From: Asaia bogorensis
GTDB taxonomy: Bacteria; Pseudomonadota; Alphaproteobacteria; Acetobacterales; Acetobacteraceae
DNA: 14,443 nucleotides
Direction: 5' to 3'
Assembly: GCA_945886995.1 (NCBI GenBank)
Contig: CAMCZJ010000062.1
Location: forward strand, 1-14,443
The notes beneath the pieces were generated by a model that worked only from the letters and a program-made list of their open reading frames with translations, searched no databases and was not told the origin of the DNA. Position 1 is the first letter of the stretch. The number at the start of each line of letters is the position of its first letter. A program made the translations under genes and the position numbers. Positions 6,055-12,524 of this stretch are shown here, piece by piece.

Positions 6055-8357
6055 TGTTCAGCGGAAGATCAATCGCAAGGCTGGAAGATGCGCGGTTTCT
6101 GACCGGGGCCGGACGTTATGTCGCGGATATGCTTCCCGCAGGCGCGCTGCATGCCGTGGTGCTGCGTTCGCCCCACGCCCATGCAGTTTTGGGTGACATC
6201 AACACGGAAGCAGCGCGTGCCATGCCCGGTGTGGTAGGCGTTTTCACCGGTGCTGACCTTGCTGCGGATAATCTGGCGCCACTGCCCTGCACGGCTGTCG
6301 TGGCAAGTGTATCGCCCATGGTGGTGCCGCCGCGCCCGGTACTCGCCACTGACCGCATCCGGCATTTGGGCGAAGCGGTTGCATTGATTATCGCAACCAG
6401 CGCCGCAGTCGCGCGTGATGTGGCTGAGGCGATTGAGGTCAGCTATGACCCCCTGCCCGCAGTGATTGACGGCGCGAGCGCCCTTGGCGCGGAGGCACCA
6501 CAAATCTGGCCGGAAGCACCAGGGAATGAGGCGTTTCATTTCCTGAAAGGTGATCGCGCCGCCACAGATGCAGCCTTCGCGCAGGCGGATCACGTCATCA
6601 GCCTCGATCTGTTCAACAACCGCGTTCATGCCGTGCCCATTGAACCGCGCGCCGCGCTGGCGCGTTATGATGGCGTTCGGTTTGAATTGATCTTCACCGG
6701 CATGGGGGTGCATGGCATTCGCCGGCAGATCGCGGCCGTGTTTCGCCTGCCGGAAGATGCCTTTCATCTGATCTGTCCCGATGTGGGCGGCGGCTTTGGC
6801 GCCAAGAATTTTTTGTTTCCGGAATATGTGCTGGCGCTTTGGGCCGCGCGCAGGCTTGGTCGAGCCATCGCCTGGCAGGCCGAACCGAGCGAGGAATTCG
6901 CCGCTGCCGTGCATGGCCGCGATCTGCGTGCCAAGGCAAGGCTGGCGCTTGCTCATGATGGCCGCTTTTTGGGCCTTGAGATCAGCAGTATTGCGGATAT
7001 GGGTGCCTATCTTTCCGCTGTTGGGCCGCATTGTCCGACCAATGCTTTCTCCACCGCCATGGGCGGCGTTTACGCAATTCCAGCGATGCATCTTGAAGTA
7101 CGCGGCGCCTTCACCAATAGCCTGCCAGTGGATGCCTATCGCGGCGCAGGCAAGCCAGAGGCGAATTACATCATCGAAAGGCTGGTGGATGAAGCAGCGC
7201 GCAGATTAGGGAATAACCCATCACAGTTGCGTGCCATGAATATGCTGCCCAATGCGCCGCACCGCACGGCAATGGGCATGTCGGTGGATGGTGGGCGTTT
7301 TGCCACCAATCTTGCAGTGCTGAATCACGCTTCTGACGCCGCAGGTTTTGCGGCACGGCGCGAACAAGCAGCACAGCGTGGCATGCTACTTGGCCGCGGC
7401 ATTGCCTGCTTTCTGGAAACCGCACGCGGCGCGCCGGGTGAATGGGCATCTGTTTCCGTGGATGCTTCGGGGCAAGCCAGCGCTGCCATCGGTACGCAGA
7501 GCAACGGGCAGGGCCACGAAACCAGTTACGCGCAAATTGTGGCCGACCGGCTTGGGCTGACGCCCGAAGAAGTGCATGTGCAGCAAGCCGATACGGCACT
7601 GCTGCCGAATGGCAATGGCCATGGCGGGGCGCGATCACTGCATTTGGGCGGCGGCGCGCTAGTTCTGGCCTTGGATGCGCTGATGGAGAAGGCGCGCCTT
7701 ATCGCCGCGCATTTGTTGCAAGCTGACCCCGCCGCGCTTTCATTTGCTGATGGGCGCTTTGCCTTGCCTGAGGGTGAGCGCTTCATCACCCTGGCTGAAA
7801 TCGCCCGCGCCGCCGAAGATGCGGCCAGCCTCCCTGAGGGTATGACGCCCGGGCTTGCCGCAGCTGGCCACAACACATCCGATTTGGTGACCTTCCCCAA
7901 TGGTTGTCAGGCGGCAGAGGTGGAGATTGACCCAGATACCGGTCACGCCCGCCTCATGCGCTATGTCGCCGTGGATGATTACGGGCGCTTGGTGAACCCG
8001 CGCCTGACGCAAGGGCAGGTACAGGGCGGGCTGGTGCAGGGCATTGGTCAGGCCATGTTGGAGGACATCATTTATGATCGTGAATCAGGTCAGTTGCTGA
8101 CCGGTTCCTTGATGGATTACGCGCTGCCACGCGCAGATGATGTGCCGTTGATTGAGGTGATTCTGGAAGGCACGCCCACCGGCGCAAACCCGCTTGGTGT
8201 GAAAGGTTCCGGCCAGGCCGGCGCCATTGCCGGACCACAAACGGTGATGAATGCCATTGCCGATGCACTTGCGCAGCGCGGCGCGACACCGCCCGATATG
8301 CCTGCGACGCCCGAGAAGATTTGGCGCGCCCTACAACATGCCGCACCCACCCCCTGA
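6054..8357 (+). CDS. Molybdenum hydroxylase large subunit, xanthine dehydrogenase/form II CoxL-like
   Basis: A 767-residue molybdopterin-binding subunit of the xanthine dehydrogenase family, which hydroxylates N-heterocycles or aldehydes using water. Start ATG 6054 overlaps the previous stop (TGATG); a TTG directly before it is less likely. The N-terminus RLEDARFLTGAGRYVADM (9-26) opens the Ald_Xan_dh_C (a/b hammerhead) domain at about 20-130; the cofactor domain follows. Seen motifs: GGGFGAK (245-251), AYRGAGKPEA (361-370), GTQSNGQGHE (480-489) and VKGSGQAGAI near 716-725. AYRGAG in place of AYxCSFR marks form II (non-CO-dehydrogenase) CoxL relatives. In the last motif Gln721 (codon CAG, 8214-8216) stands where the family catalytic Glu normally lies. 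The [2Fe-2S] small and FAD medium subunits are not encoded next to it. Purine or other ring oxidation is suggested by the PuuE-like gene 14 bases downstream. Confidence 0.9.
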   Translation: MFSGRSIARLEDARFLTGAGRYVADMLPAGALHAVVLRSPHAHAVLGDINTEAARAMPGVVGVFTGADLAADNLAPLPCTAVVASVSPMVVPPRPVLATDRIRHLGEAVALIIATSAAVARDVAEAIEVSYDPLPAVIDGASALGAEAPQIWPEAPGNEAFHFLKGDRAATDAAFAQADHVISLDLFNNRVHAVPIEPRAALARYDGVRFELIFTGMGVHGIRRQIAAVFRLPEDAFHLICPDVGGGFGAKNFLFPEYVLALWAARRLGRAIAWQAEPSEEFAAAVHGRDLRAKARLALAHDGRFLGLEISSIADMGAYLSAVGPHCPTNAFSTAMGGVYAIPAMHLEVRGAFTNSLPVDAYRGAGKPEANYIIERLVDEAARRLGNNPSQLRAMNMLPNAPHRTAMGMSVDGGRFATNLAVLNHASDAAGFAARREQAAQRGMLLGRGIACFLETARGAPGEWASVSVDASGQASAAIGTQSNGQGHETSYAQIVADRLGLTPEEVHVQQADTALLPNGNGHGGARSLHLGGGALVLALDALMEKARLIAAHLLQADPAALSFADGRFALPEGERFITLAEIARAAEDAASLPEGMTPGLAAAGHNTSDLVTFPNGCQAAEVEIDPDTGHARLMRYVAVDDYGRLVNPRLTQGQVQGGLVQGIGQAMLEDIIYDRESGQLLTGSLMDYALPRADDVPLIEVILEGTPTGANPLGVKGSGQAGAIAGPQTVMNAIADALAQRGATPPDMPATPEKIWRALQHAAPTP

Positions 8358-8371
8358 AAGGAATTGACGCC

Positions 8372-9280
8372 ATGACCTATCAAGTCACGCGGGATTTCAT
8401 TGGCTACGGCGCAAATCCGCCCGATCCACAATGGCCCGGCGGCGCGAAAATCGCCGTGAATTTCGTCATCAATTATGAGGAAGGCAGTGAGCCTTCCTTT
8501 GAACTCGGCGATGGTGTCACAGAAAATGGCCTGACCGAAGCGCATGGCCTGAACCAGATCAAATCCGGCCGCGACTTGGCGGCGGAAGGCATGTTTGAAT
8601 ATGGCAGCCGCGTTGGCTTCTGGCGCTTGCATCGCCTGTTCCAGGAACGCAACCTGCCAGTCACGATTTTCGGTTGCGCGCTGGCGCTGGAACGCAACCC
8701 AGAAGCCGCCGCCGCCGTCAAGGCTGCGGGCTATGATGTCTGTTCCCATGGCTGGCGCTGGGTGAAGCATTTCGAACTATCGGAAGAAGAAGAACGCGAC
8801 CATATCCGCAGAGCCATCGAAAGCCAGCAAAAGACCGTAGGGCATCGGCCCGATGGCTGGTATTGTCGCTATGGACCTTCCGAGAATACGCGCCGCCTGG
8901 TCGTGGAAGAAGGTGGGTTTTTGTACGACAGCGATTATTATGGCGATGAATTGCCAATCTGGACACGCGTGAATGGCAAGCCACATCTGATCGTGCCTTA
9001 TTCGTTGACCAATAATGATGGGAAGTTTGCCGGCTGGATGGGCACGTCCGATGATTGGTTTTCCTATATCCGTGACGCCTTCGACATGCTGTATGAAGAA
9101 GGCTGCAAAGGTCAGCCCAAGATGATGTCGGTTGGGCTGCACATGCGCCTGATCGGCCACCCGGCGCGCGCTGTCGCGCTGCAAAGGCTGCTGGATTACA
9201 TGGCCGCAAAGCGCGATGTCTGGATCACGCGCCGCGTAGATATCGCCCGGCATTGGATGGCGGTTCACCCAGCGAAGTAA
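8372..9280 (+). CDS. puuE: PuuE-type allantoinase / cyclic imide hydrolase (polysaccharide deacetylase fold)
   Basis: A 302-residue NodB-fold hydrolase of the PuuE group. Start ATG 8372 has AAAGGA about 9 bases upstream; an earlier in-frame ATG at 8321 lies within the previous gene. PuuE-specific marks are FVINYEEGSE (31-40), CSHGWRWVKH (124-133), YDSDYYGDELPIWTRV (185-200) and the C-terminal SVGLHMRLIGHPAR (253-266), all at the expected spacing, and the length matches PuuE (about 300). PuuE opens the ring of allantoin without the metal centre used by classical allantoinase; a close branch contains bacterial imidases that open cyclic imides. No other urate-pathway gene (uricase, HIU hydrolase, OHCU decarboxylase) is in the window, so allantoin is likely but not certain. 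It probably ends the enzyme operon, since a stem-loop follows the stop by 10 bases. Confidence 0.88.
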   Translation: MTYQVTRDFIGYGANPPDPQWPGGAKIAVNFVINYEEGSEPSFELGDGVTENGLTEAHGLNQIKSGRDLAAEGMFEYGSRVGFWRLHRLFQERNLPVTIFGCALALERNPEAAAAVKAAGYDVCSHGWRWVKHFELSEEEERDHIRRAIESQQKTVGHRPDGWYCRYGPSENTRRLVVEEGGFLYDSDYYGDELPIWTRVNGKPHLIVPYSLTNNDGKFAGWMGTSDDWFSYIRDAFDMLYEEGCKGQPKMMSVGLHMRLIGHPARAVALQRLLDYMAAKRDVWITRRVDIARHWMAVHPAK

Positions 9281-9290
9281 CCAGCCGCAA

Positions 9291-9318
9291 GGGCAGGCAA
9301 ATGCGGAGATGCCTGCCC
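9291..9318 (+). terminator. Strong stem-loop after puuE, terminator-like without U-run
   Basis: GGGCAGGCA (9291-9299) and TGCCTGCCC (9310-9318) form a perfect 9-base-pair, GC-rich stem with a 10-base loop, starting 10 bases after the puuE stop. The bases that follow (CTATTCG) are not a U-run, so it is not a textbook intrinsic terminator; it could still stop transcription, protect the upstream mRNA 3' end, or separate expression of the enzyme genes from the TRAP genes. Confidence 0.55.
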
Positions 9319-9428
9319 CTATTCGTGGCACGTCTGGGCCGTTCTCTTGAAATTCTGCCGCAAGGCCCCTCGACGCCCAAGCCGCAGCGTGATGGACTAA
9401 CAGAAACAACTCTAACCCGGAGGACTTC
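9319..9428 (+). promoter_or_regulatory. Probable promoter and leader region of the TRAP operon
   Basis: These 110 bases between the stem-loop and dctP are the only place for a dedicated promoter. TTGAAA (9347-9352) is a fair -35 candidate, but the hexamer 17 bases later (TCGACG) is a poor -10, so the exact site is unsettled. GGAGG at 9419-9423 is a strong Shine-Dalgarno, 5 bases before the first and 8 bases before the second of two tandem ATG codons; the spacing favours the second. Confidence 0.35.
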
Positions 9429-10502
9429 ATGATGCTGAAAAACCTTCTCGCAGGTGCCATCCTGGCAACCGGCGTCACCTTCTCCGCTGCGGCGCAATTG
9501 CCGACCCTGCCAGCGGGCGCGCCTATTCGCATTTCGGCGGTGACGCAACCGCTGCCAACCCAGCCGCAATATACCCGCGTGGATATTCCTGTGCTGCGTG
9601 ATGGCACAGCCGCACGCAGCAATGGGCGCGTGCAGGTGCAGCTTTCAACCCATGCGGAACGCAACCTTGCCGGCAATGAGATTGTGCGCCTGGTACGCTC
9701 CGGCCAGGTTGAAATCGGCGCCGGCACCCTCACGACACTTTCTGGCGATGTGCCTATTCTGGATGGCATTGATTTGGCGGGCCTCGCGCCAGACATCAAC
9801 GACGCGCGGCGCATCGCGGAAGCAGTGCTGCCCGTTGCCAATCGCGATCTGGAACGCTTTGGCGCGCGGCTTGTGGCGATGTATCCCTTCCCGGCACAGG
9901 TAGTGTTCTGCCGCGCCCCCTTCACCAGCCTGAATGATTTGCGTGGTCGGCGCATTCGCACCTTCGGCAATTCGCTGGTGGATTTCTTCACCACACTCGG
10001 CGCGCAGCCGGTCAGCATCGGCTTTCCGGAAGTTTATTCCGCTTTGGAGCGCGGTGTGGTGGATTGCGCCATCACGGGGTCTGGTTCCGGCGCTGCCGCG
10101 CGCTGGCCAGAAGTTTCCACGCATATCTCTGACCTGCCGGTTTCCTGGGCGGTTGCCGGGTATCTTGTGAACCTGAATTGGTGGAACCGCCTGGAACCTG
10201 CCGTGCGCGATTTCATGGAAGCGACCATGAAGGAAGTGAGCAATCAACAATGGGCGCTTGGCCTTGCTGCCACGCGCGATGGCATTGATTGCAATATCGG
10301 TCGCGCTGCTGGTTGCAGTATCCATAGCCTCGCCGCCCGGCCTATGACGGAAGTAACTGCTTCCGCCGCCGACAAGGCACAAGCGAAGGAGATTTTCCGC
10401 ACCACCGTATTGCCCGGTTGGGTGCGCCGCTGCGGCGCGCGTTGCGGTGAAGTCTACAACGACGTGATTGCGCCCATCAGCGGCGTGCGCTTCGGCGGAT
10501 GA
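9429..10502 (+). CDS. dctP: TRAP transporter periplasmic substrate-binding protein (DctP family)
   Basis: A 357-residue extracytoplasmic solute receptor for the TRAP transporter encoded next to it. It has a Sec signal peptide: MMLKN, a hydrophobic core and a SAAAQ cleavage site (residues 19-23). Family marks are HAERNLAGNEIVRLVRSGQVEIG (75-97), LRGRRIRTFGNSLVDFFTTL (171-190) with Arg177 as the usual carboxylate-binding arginine, and GAQPVSIGFPEVYSALERGVVD (191-212), which fits DctP helix and strand order. Ligands of this family are almost always organic acids, bound through that arginine. Tandem ATG codons occur at 9429 and 9432; the second is better spaced from the Shine-Dalgarno, which would make the protein 356 residues. 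Mature protein has six cysteines (161, 213, 288, 296, 335, 339), unusual for a periplasmic receptor. The stop overlaps dctQ (ATGA). Confidence 0.92.
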   Translation: MMLKNLLAGAILATGVTFSAAAQLPTLPAGAPIRISAVTQPLPTQPQYTRVDIPVLRDGTAARSNGRVQVQLSTHAERNLAGNEIVRLVRSGQVEIGAGTLTTLSGDVPILDGIDLAGLAPDINDARRIAEAVLPVANRDLERFGARLVAMYPFPAQVVFCRAPFTSLNDLRGRRIRTFGNSLVDFFTTLGAQPVSIGFPEVYSALERGVVDCAITGSGSGAAARWPEVSTHISDLPVSWAVAGYLVNLNWWNRLEPAVRDFMEATMKEVSNQQWALGLAATRDGIDCNIGRAAGCSIHSLAARPMTEVTASAADKAQAKEIFRTTVLPGWVRRCGARCGEVYNDVIAPISGVRFGG

Positions 10503-11140
10503 GCAACGGCGCCAGCACGGCCCCGGCATGGCTGCATGCGGCGCGGCGACTCAGGCTTTGGGTCGCCGCGCTGGCTGCCGTGATGGCGCATATTGCTGGC
10601 TGGAACTACATTCTCTGCGCCTGCTTCATTACGTTTGATATTGTAGGGCGGAGCTTCTTTGGTTTTTCTTCCAAGGCCACGGTGGAAGTCACCGGCTATA
10701 TGCTGGCGGGCGGTATTGCCTGGGCCTTGGCGCATACGCTGGCACGGCGTGCGCATATACGCGTGGATGTCTTCATGATGCGCCTGCCGCTTGGTCTGCG
10801 CGCCTGGTTGCATCTTTTTTCGCTGGCCCTGCTGTTGGGGCTTGGGATTTTCTTCGCCTGGGCCGCGCTGGAATTGGTGGATGAAAGCGCCCTGTTTAAC
10901 GCGCATGATAATTCCGCGCTGCGGATTGAAATGATCTGGCCGCAGGGCATTTGGGCCTTTGGCATTATCACCTTCGCCATCATGGCGGCGGTACTGATGC
11001 TGGAAGCAAGCCTTTCGATCCTGGCGGGTGAACCAGAGGCATTGGATGAGCTGCTCGGCTCCCGCACGCTCAAGGATGAAACCGACGAAGCGCTGGAAGC
11101 CGTCGCCATGGCGCATGAAGCGCCAAGGCCGCAAGCATGA
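10499..11140 (+). CDS. dctQ: TRAP transporter small permease (DctQ family)
   Basis: A 213-residue membrane protein that pairs with DctM in a sodium- or proton-driven TRAP importer. Four hydrophobic segments are visible at about residues 22-46, 64-83, 102-126 and 148-172, the DctQ pattern. FDIVGRSFFGFSSKATVEVTG (46-66) and HIRVDVF (86-92) match the conserved first loop and the arginine-valine-aspartate motif of the family. It is longer than the typical 160-190 residues because of an acidic C-terminal tail (about 177-213, rich in Glu and Asp) predicted to be cytoplasmic. ATG 10499 overlaps the dctP stop by 4 bases and its own TGA overlaps dctM in the same way, so all three TRAP subunits are probably translated together. 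Confidence 0.92.
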   Translation: MSNGASTAPAWLHAARRLRLWVAALAAVMAHIAGWNYILCACFITFDIVGRSFFGFSSKATVEVTGYMLAGGIAWALAHTLARRAHIRVDVFMMRLPLGLRAWLHLFSLALLLGLGIFFAWAALELVDESALFNAHDNSALRIEMIWPQGIWAFGIITFAIMAAVLMLEASLSILAGEPEALDELLGSRTLKDETDEALEAVAMAHEAPRPQA

Positions 11141-12501
11141 TCGCGATTGTCTTCCTGCTTGGGTTATTGGCGGTAACTATCTTCGCCGCAGCCACCGGCG
11201 CGCAGGCCCTGCCCATCGCTGAAATCCTGATGCTGGTCGGCATTTTCGTGCTGTTTTTTGGCTCAGGTGTTTATATCGCCGCCGTGCTCGGCATTCTTGG
11301 CGTTCTGGTCGGCTTTTTGTTTTCTGATCGGCCCTGGTGGGCCTTCATGGGGCAAACGCTTTGGGCGCCATCTTCGAACTTCGTACTGGTTGCGGTGCCG
11401 CTATTCCTGTTGATGGGTGAAATTCTGTTGCGCGCGGGTCTTTCAGATCGGCTGTATCGCGCGCTGAATGTCTGGCTGAACCGCATGCCGGGTGGGTTGC
11501 TGCATACCAACATTGTTTCCTGCGCAGTGTTTTCTGCAATCTCGGGCAGTTCGGTCGCAACCGCGGCCACCATGGGTTCGGTGGCGCTGCCCTATTTTCA
11601 GGACACGAAGTATAGCCAGCGCATGGTGCTGGGCTCGCTCGCTGCCGGCGGTGCCTTGGGTAATCTGATCCCGCCCGGCATCACCTTCATCATCTATGGG
11701 CTGATCACGGAAACATCGGTCGGTGCGCTTTATATCGCCGCGATTATTCCAGCGCTGCTCGTCACCGGGCTTTTCATTATGGTGATCCTGGCGCACGGCC
11801 TAACACACCCCATGGAAAAGCCGGCCAAGCTGCCGCTTGCCATGAAACTCCGCGCGCTGGTTGATCTTGTGCCGACGGTCCTGCTGATTCTGCTGGTGCT
11901 GGGGTCCATTTATGGCGGTTTCGCAACACCGACCGAAGCCGCCGCGCTGGGTGTTGTTGGCGCCGCACTTTTCGCTGCCTTGGAGGGGAAGCTGACACTC
12001 CGCATGCTGAATGCCTCAGCCGAGGCCACTGCGCGGAATACTGCCCTGCTCGGCCTGATCCTGTTTGGCGCATATCTGCTGAACTATATCCTGACGCTGA
12101 TCAATGTACCGCAAGCGCTCGCCGGCATGATATCTGGGCTGCCCATTCCGCCCTGGGCCATCATGCTTTGCATCATCGCGCTTTATGTGGCGCTCGGCAC
12201 GTTCATGGAAGGCTTTTCCATGATCATCACCACGGTGCCAGTTGTATTCCCCATCGTCACCGCACTTGGCTATGACCCGATCTGGTTTGGCGTGATTGTC
12301 ACCATGCTGGTGGAGATCGCCCAAATCAGCCCACCGGATGGGACGGTGATGTACGTCCTGCAAGGCATGCGAAAACGTGCGGGGCCCATTACGGACGTCT
12401 TCGCCGGCGTCATGCCCTTCCTCGCAGTGTATCTTCTGGCCGTAGTGCTTTTGATGATATTCCCCGGTCTGGCACTTTGGCTGCCAAGCGTCATGAGCTG
12501 A
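11137..12501 (+). CDS. dctM: TRAP transporter large permease (DctM family)
   Basis: A 454-residue channel-forming subunit of the TRAP importer, hydrophobic throughout with about 12-13 membrane segments. Motifs: VPLFLLMGEILLRAG (87-101), SAISGSSVATAATMG (133-147) and LGNLIPPGITFIIYG (174-188), which are the conserved DctM hairpin and IPPS/IPPG elements of the ion-binding region; a second related element near the C-terminus reads EIAQISPPDGTVMY. Typical DctM proteins have about 425-435 residues, so there is a modest N-terminal extension. The subunit acts with DctQ as the elevator-type membrane part that accepts ligand from DctP. ATG 11137 overlaps the dctQ stop. The next gene, a HyuA-like enzyme, starts 23 bases after the stop, tying the imported compound to ring opening. 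Confidence 0.94.
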   Translation: MIAIVFLLGLLAVTIFAAATGAQALPIAEILMLVGIFVLFFGSGVYIAAVLGILGVLVGFLFSDRPWWAFMGQTLWAPSSNFVLVAVPLFLLMGEILLRAGLSDRLYRALNVWLNRMPGGLLHTNIVSCAVFSAISGSSVATAATMGSVALPYFQDTKYSQRMVLGSLAAGGALGNLIPPGITFIIYGLITETSVGALYIAAIIPALLVTGLFIMVILAHGLTHPMEKPAKLPLAMKLRALVDLVPTVLLILLVLGSIYGGFATPTEAAALGVVGAALFAALEGKLTLRMLNASAEATARNTALLGLILFGAYLLNYILTLINVPQALAGMISGLPIPPWAIMLCIIALYVALGTFMEGFSMIITTVPVVFPIVTALGYDPIWFGVIVTMLVEIAQISPPDGTVMYVLQGMRKRAGPITDVFAGVMPFLAVYLLAVVLLMIFPGLALWLPSVMS

Positions 12502-12524
12502 CCTTTTCTCGACGGATCCAAACC

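Noticed and set aside
6069..7091. 340-codon minus-strand open frame inside the molybdenum hydroxylase gene
   Set aside because: Antisense to a strongly conserved protein, with no recognisable domain and His/Cys/Arg-rich composition.
6054..8357. True CO dehydrogenase large subunit (CoxL form I)
   Set aside because: The active-site loop is AYRGAG rather than AYxCSFR, so the Cu-binding cysteine of CO dehydrogenase is absent.
9326..9340. TGGCACG as a sigma-54 -24 element
   Set aside because: The -24 half is perfect, but there is no GC pair at the strict -12 spacing (the bases are off by one), so a sigma-54 promoter is not supported.
8777..10018. Long minus-strand open frame (413 codons) across puuE and dctP
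   Set aside because: Arginine/serine-rich low-quality composition, spans an intergenic region, and lies opposite two genes with clear family motifs; it is an antisense shadow of GC-rich codon usage.
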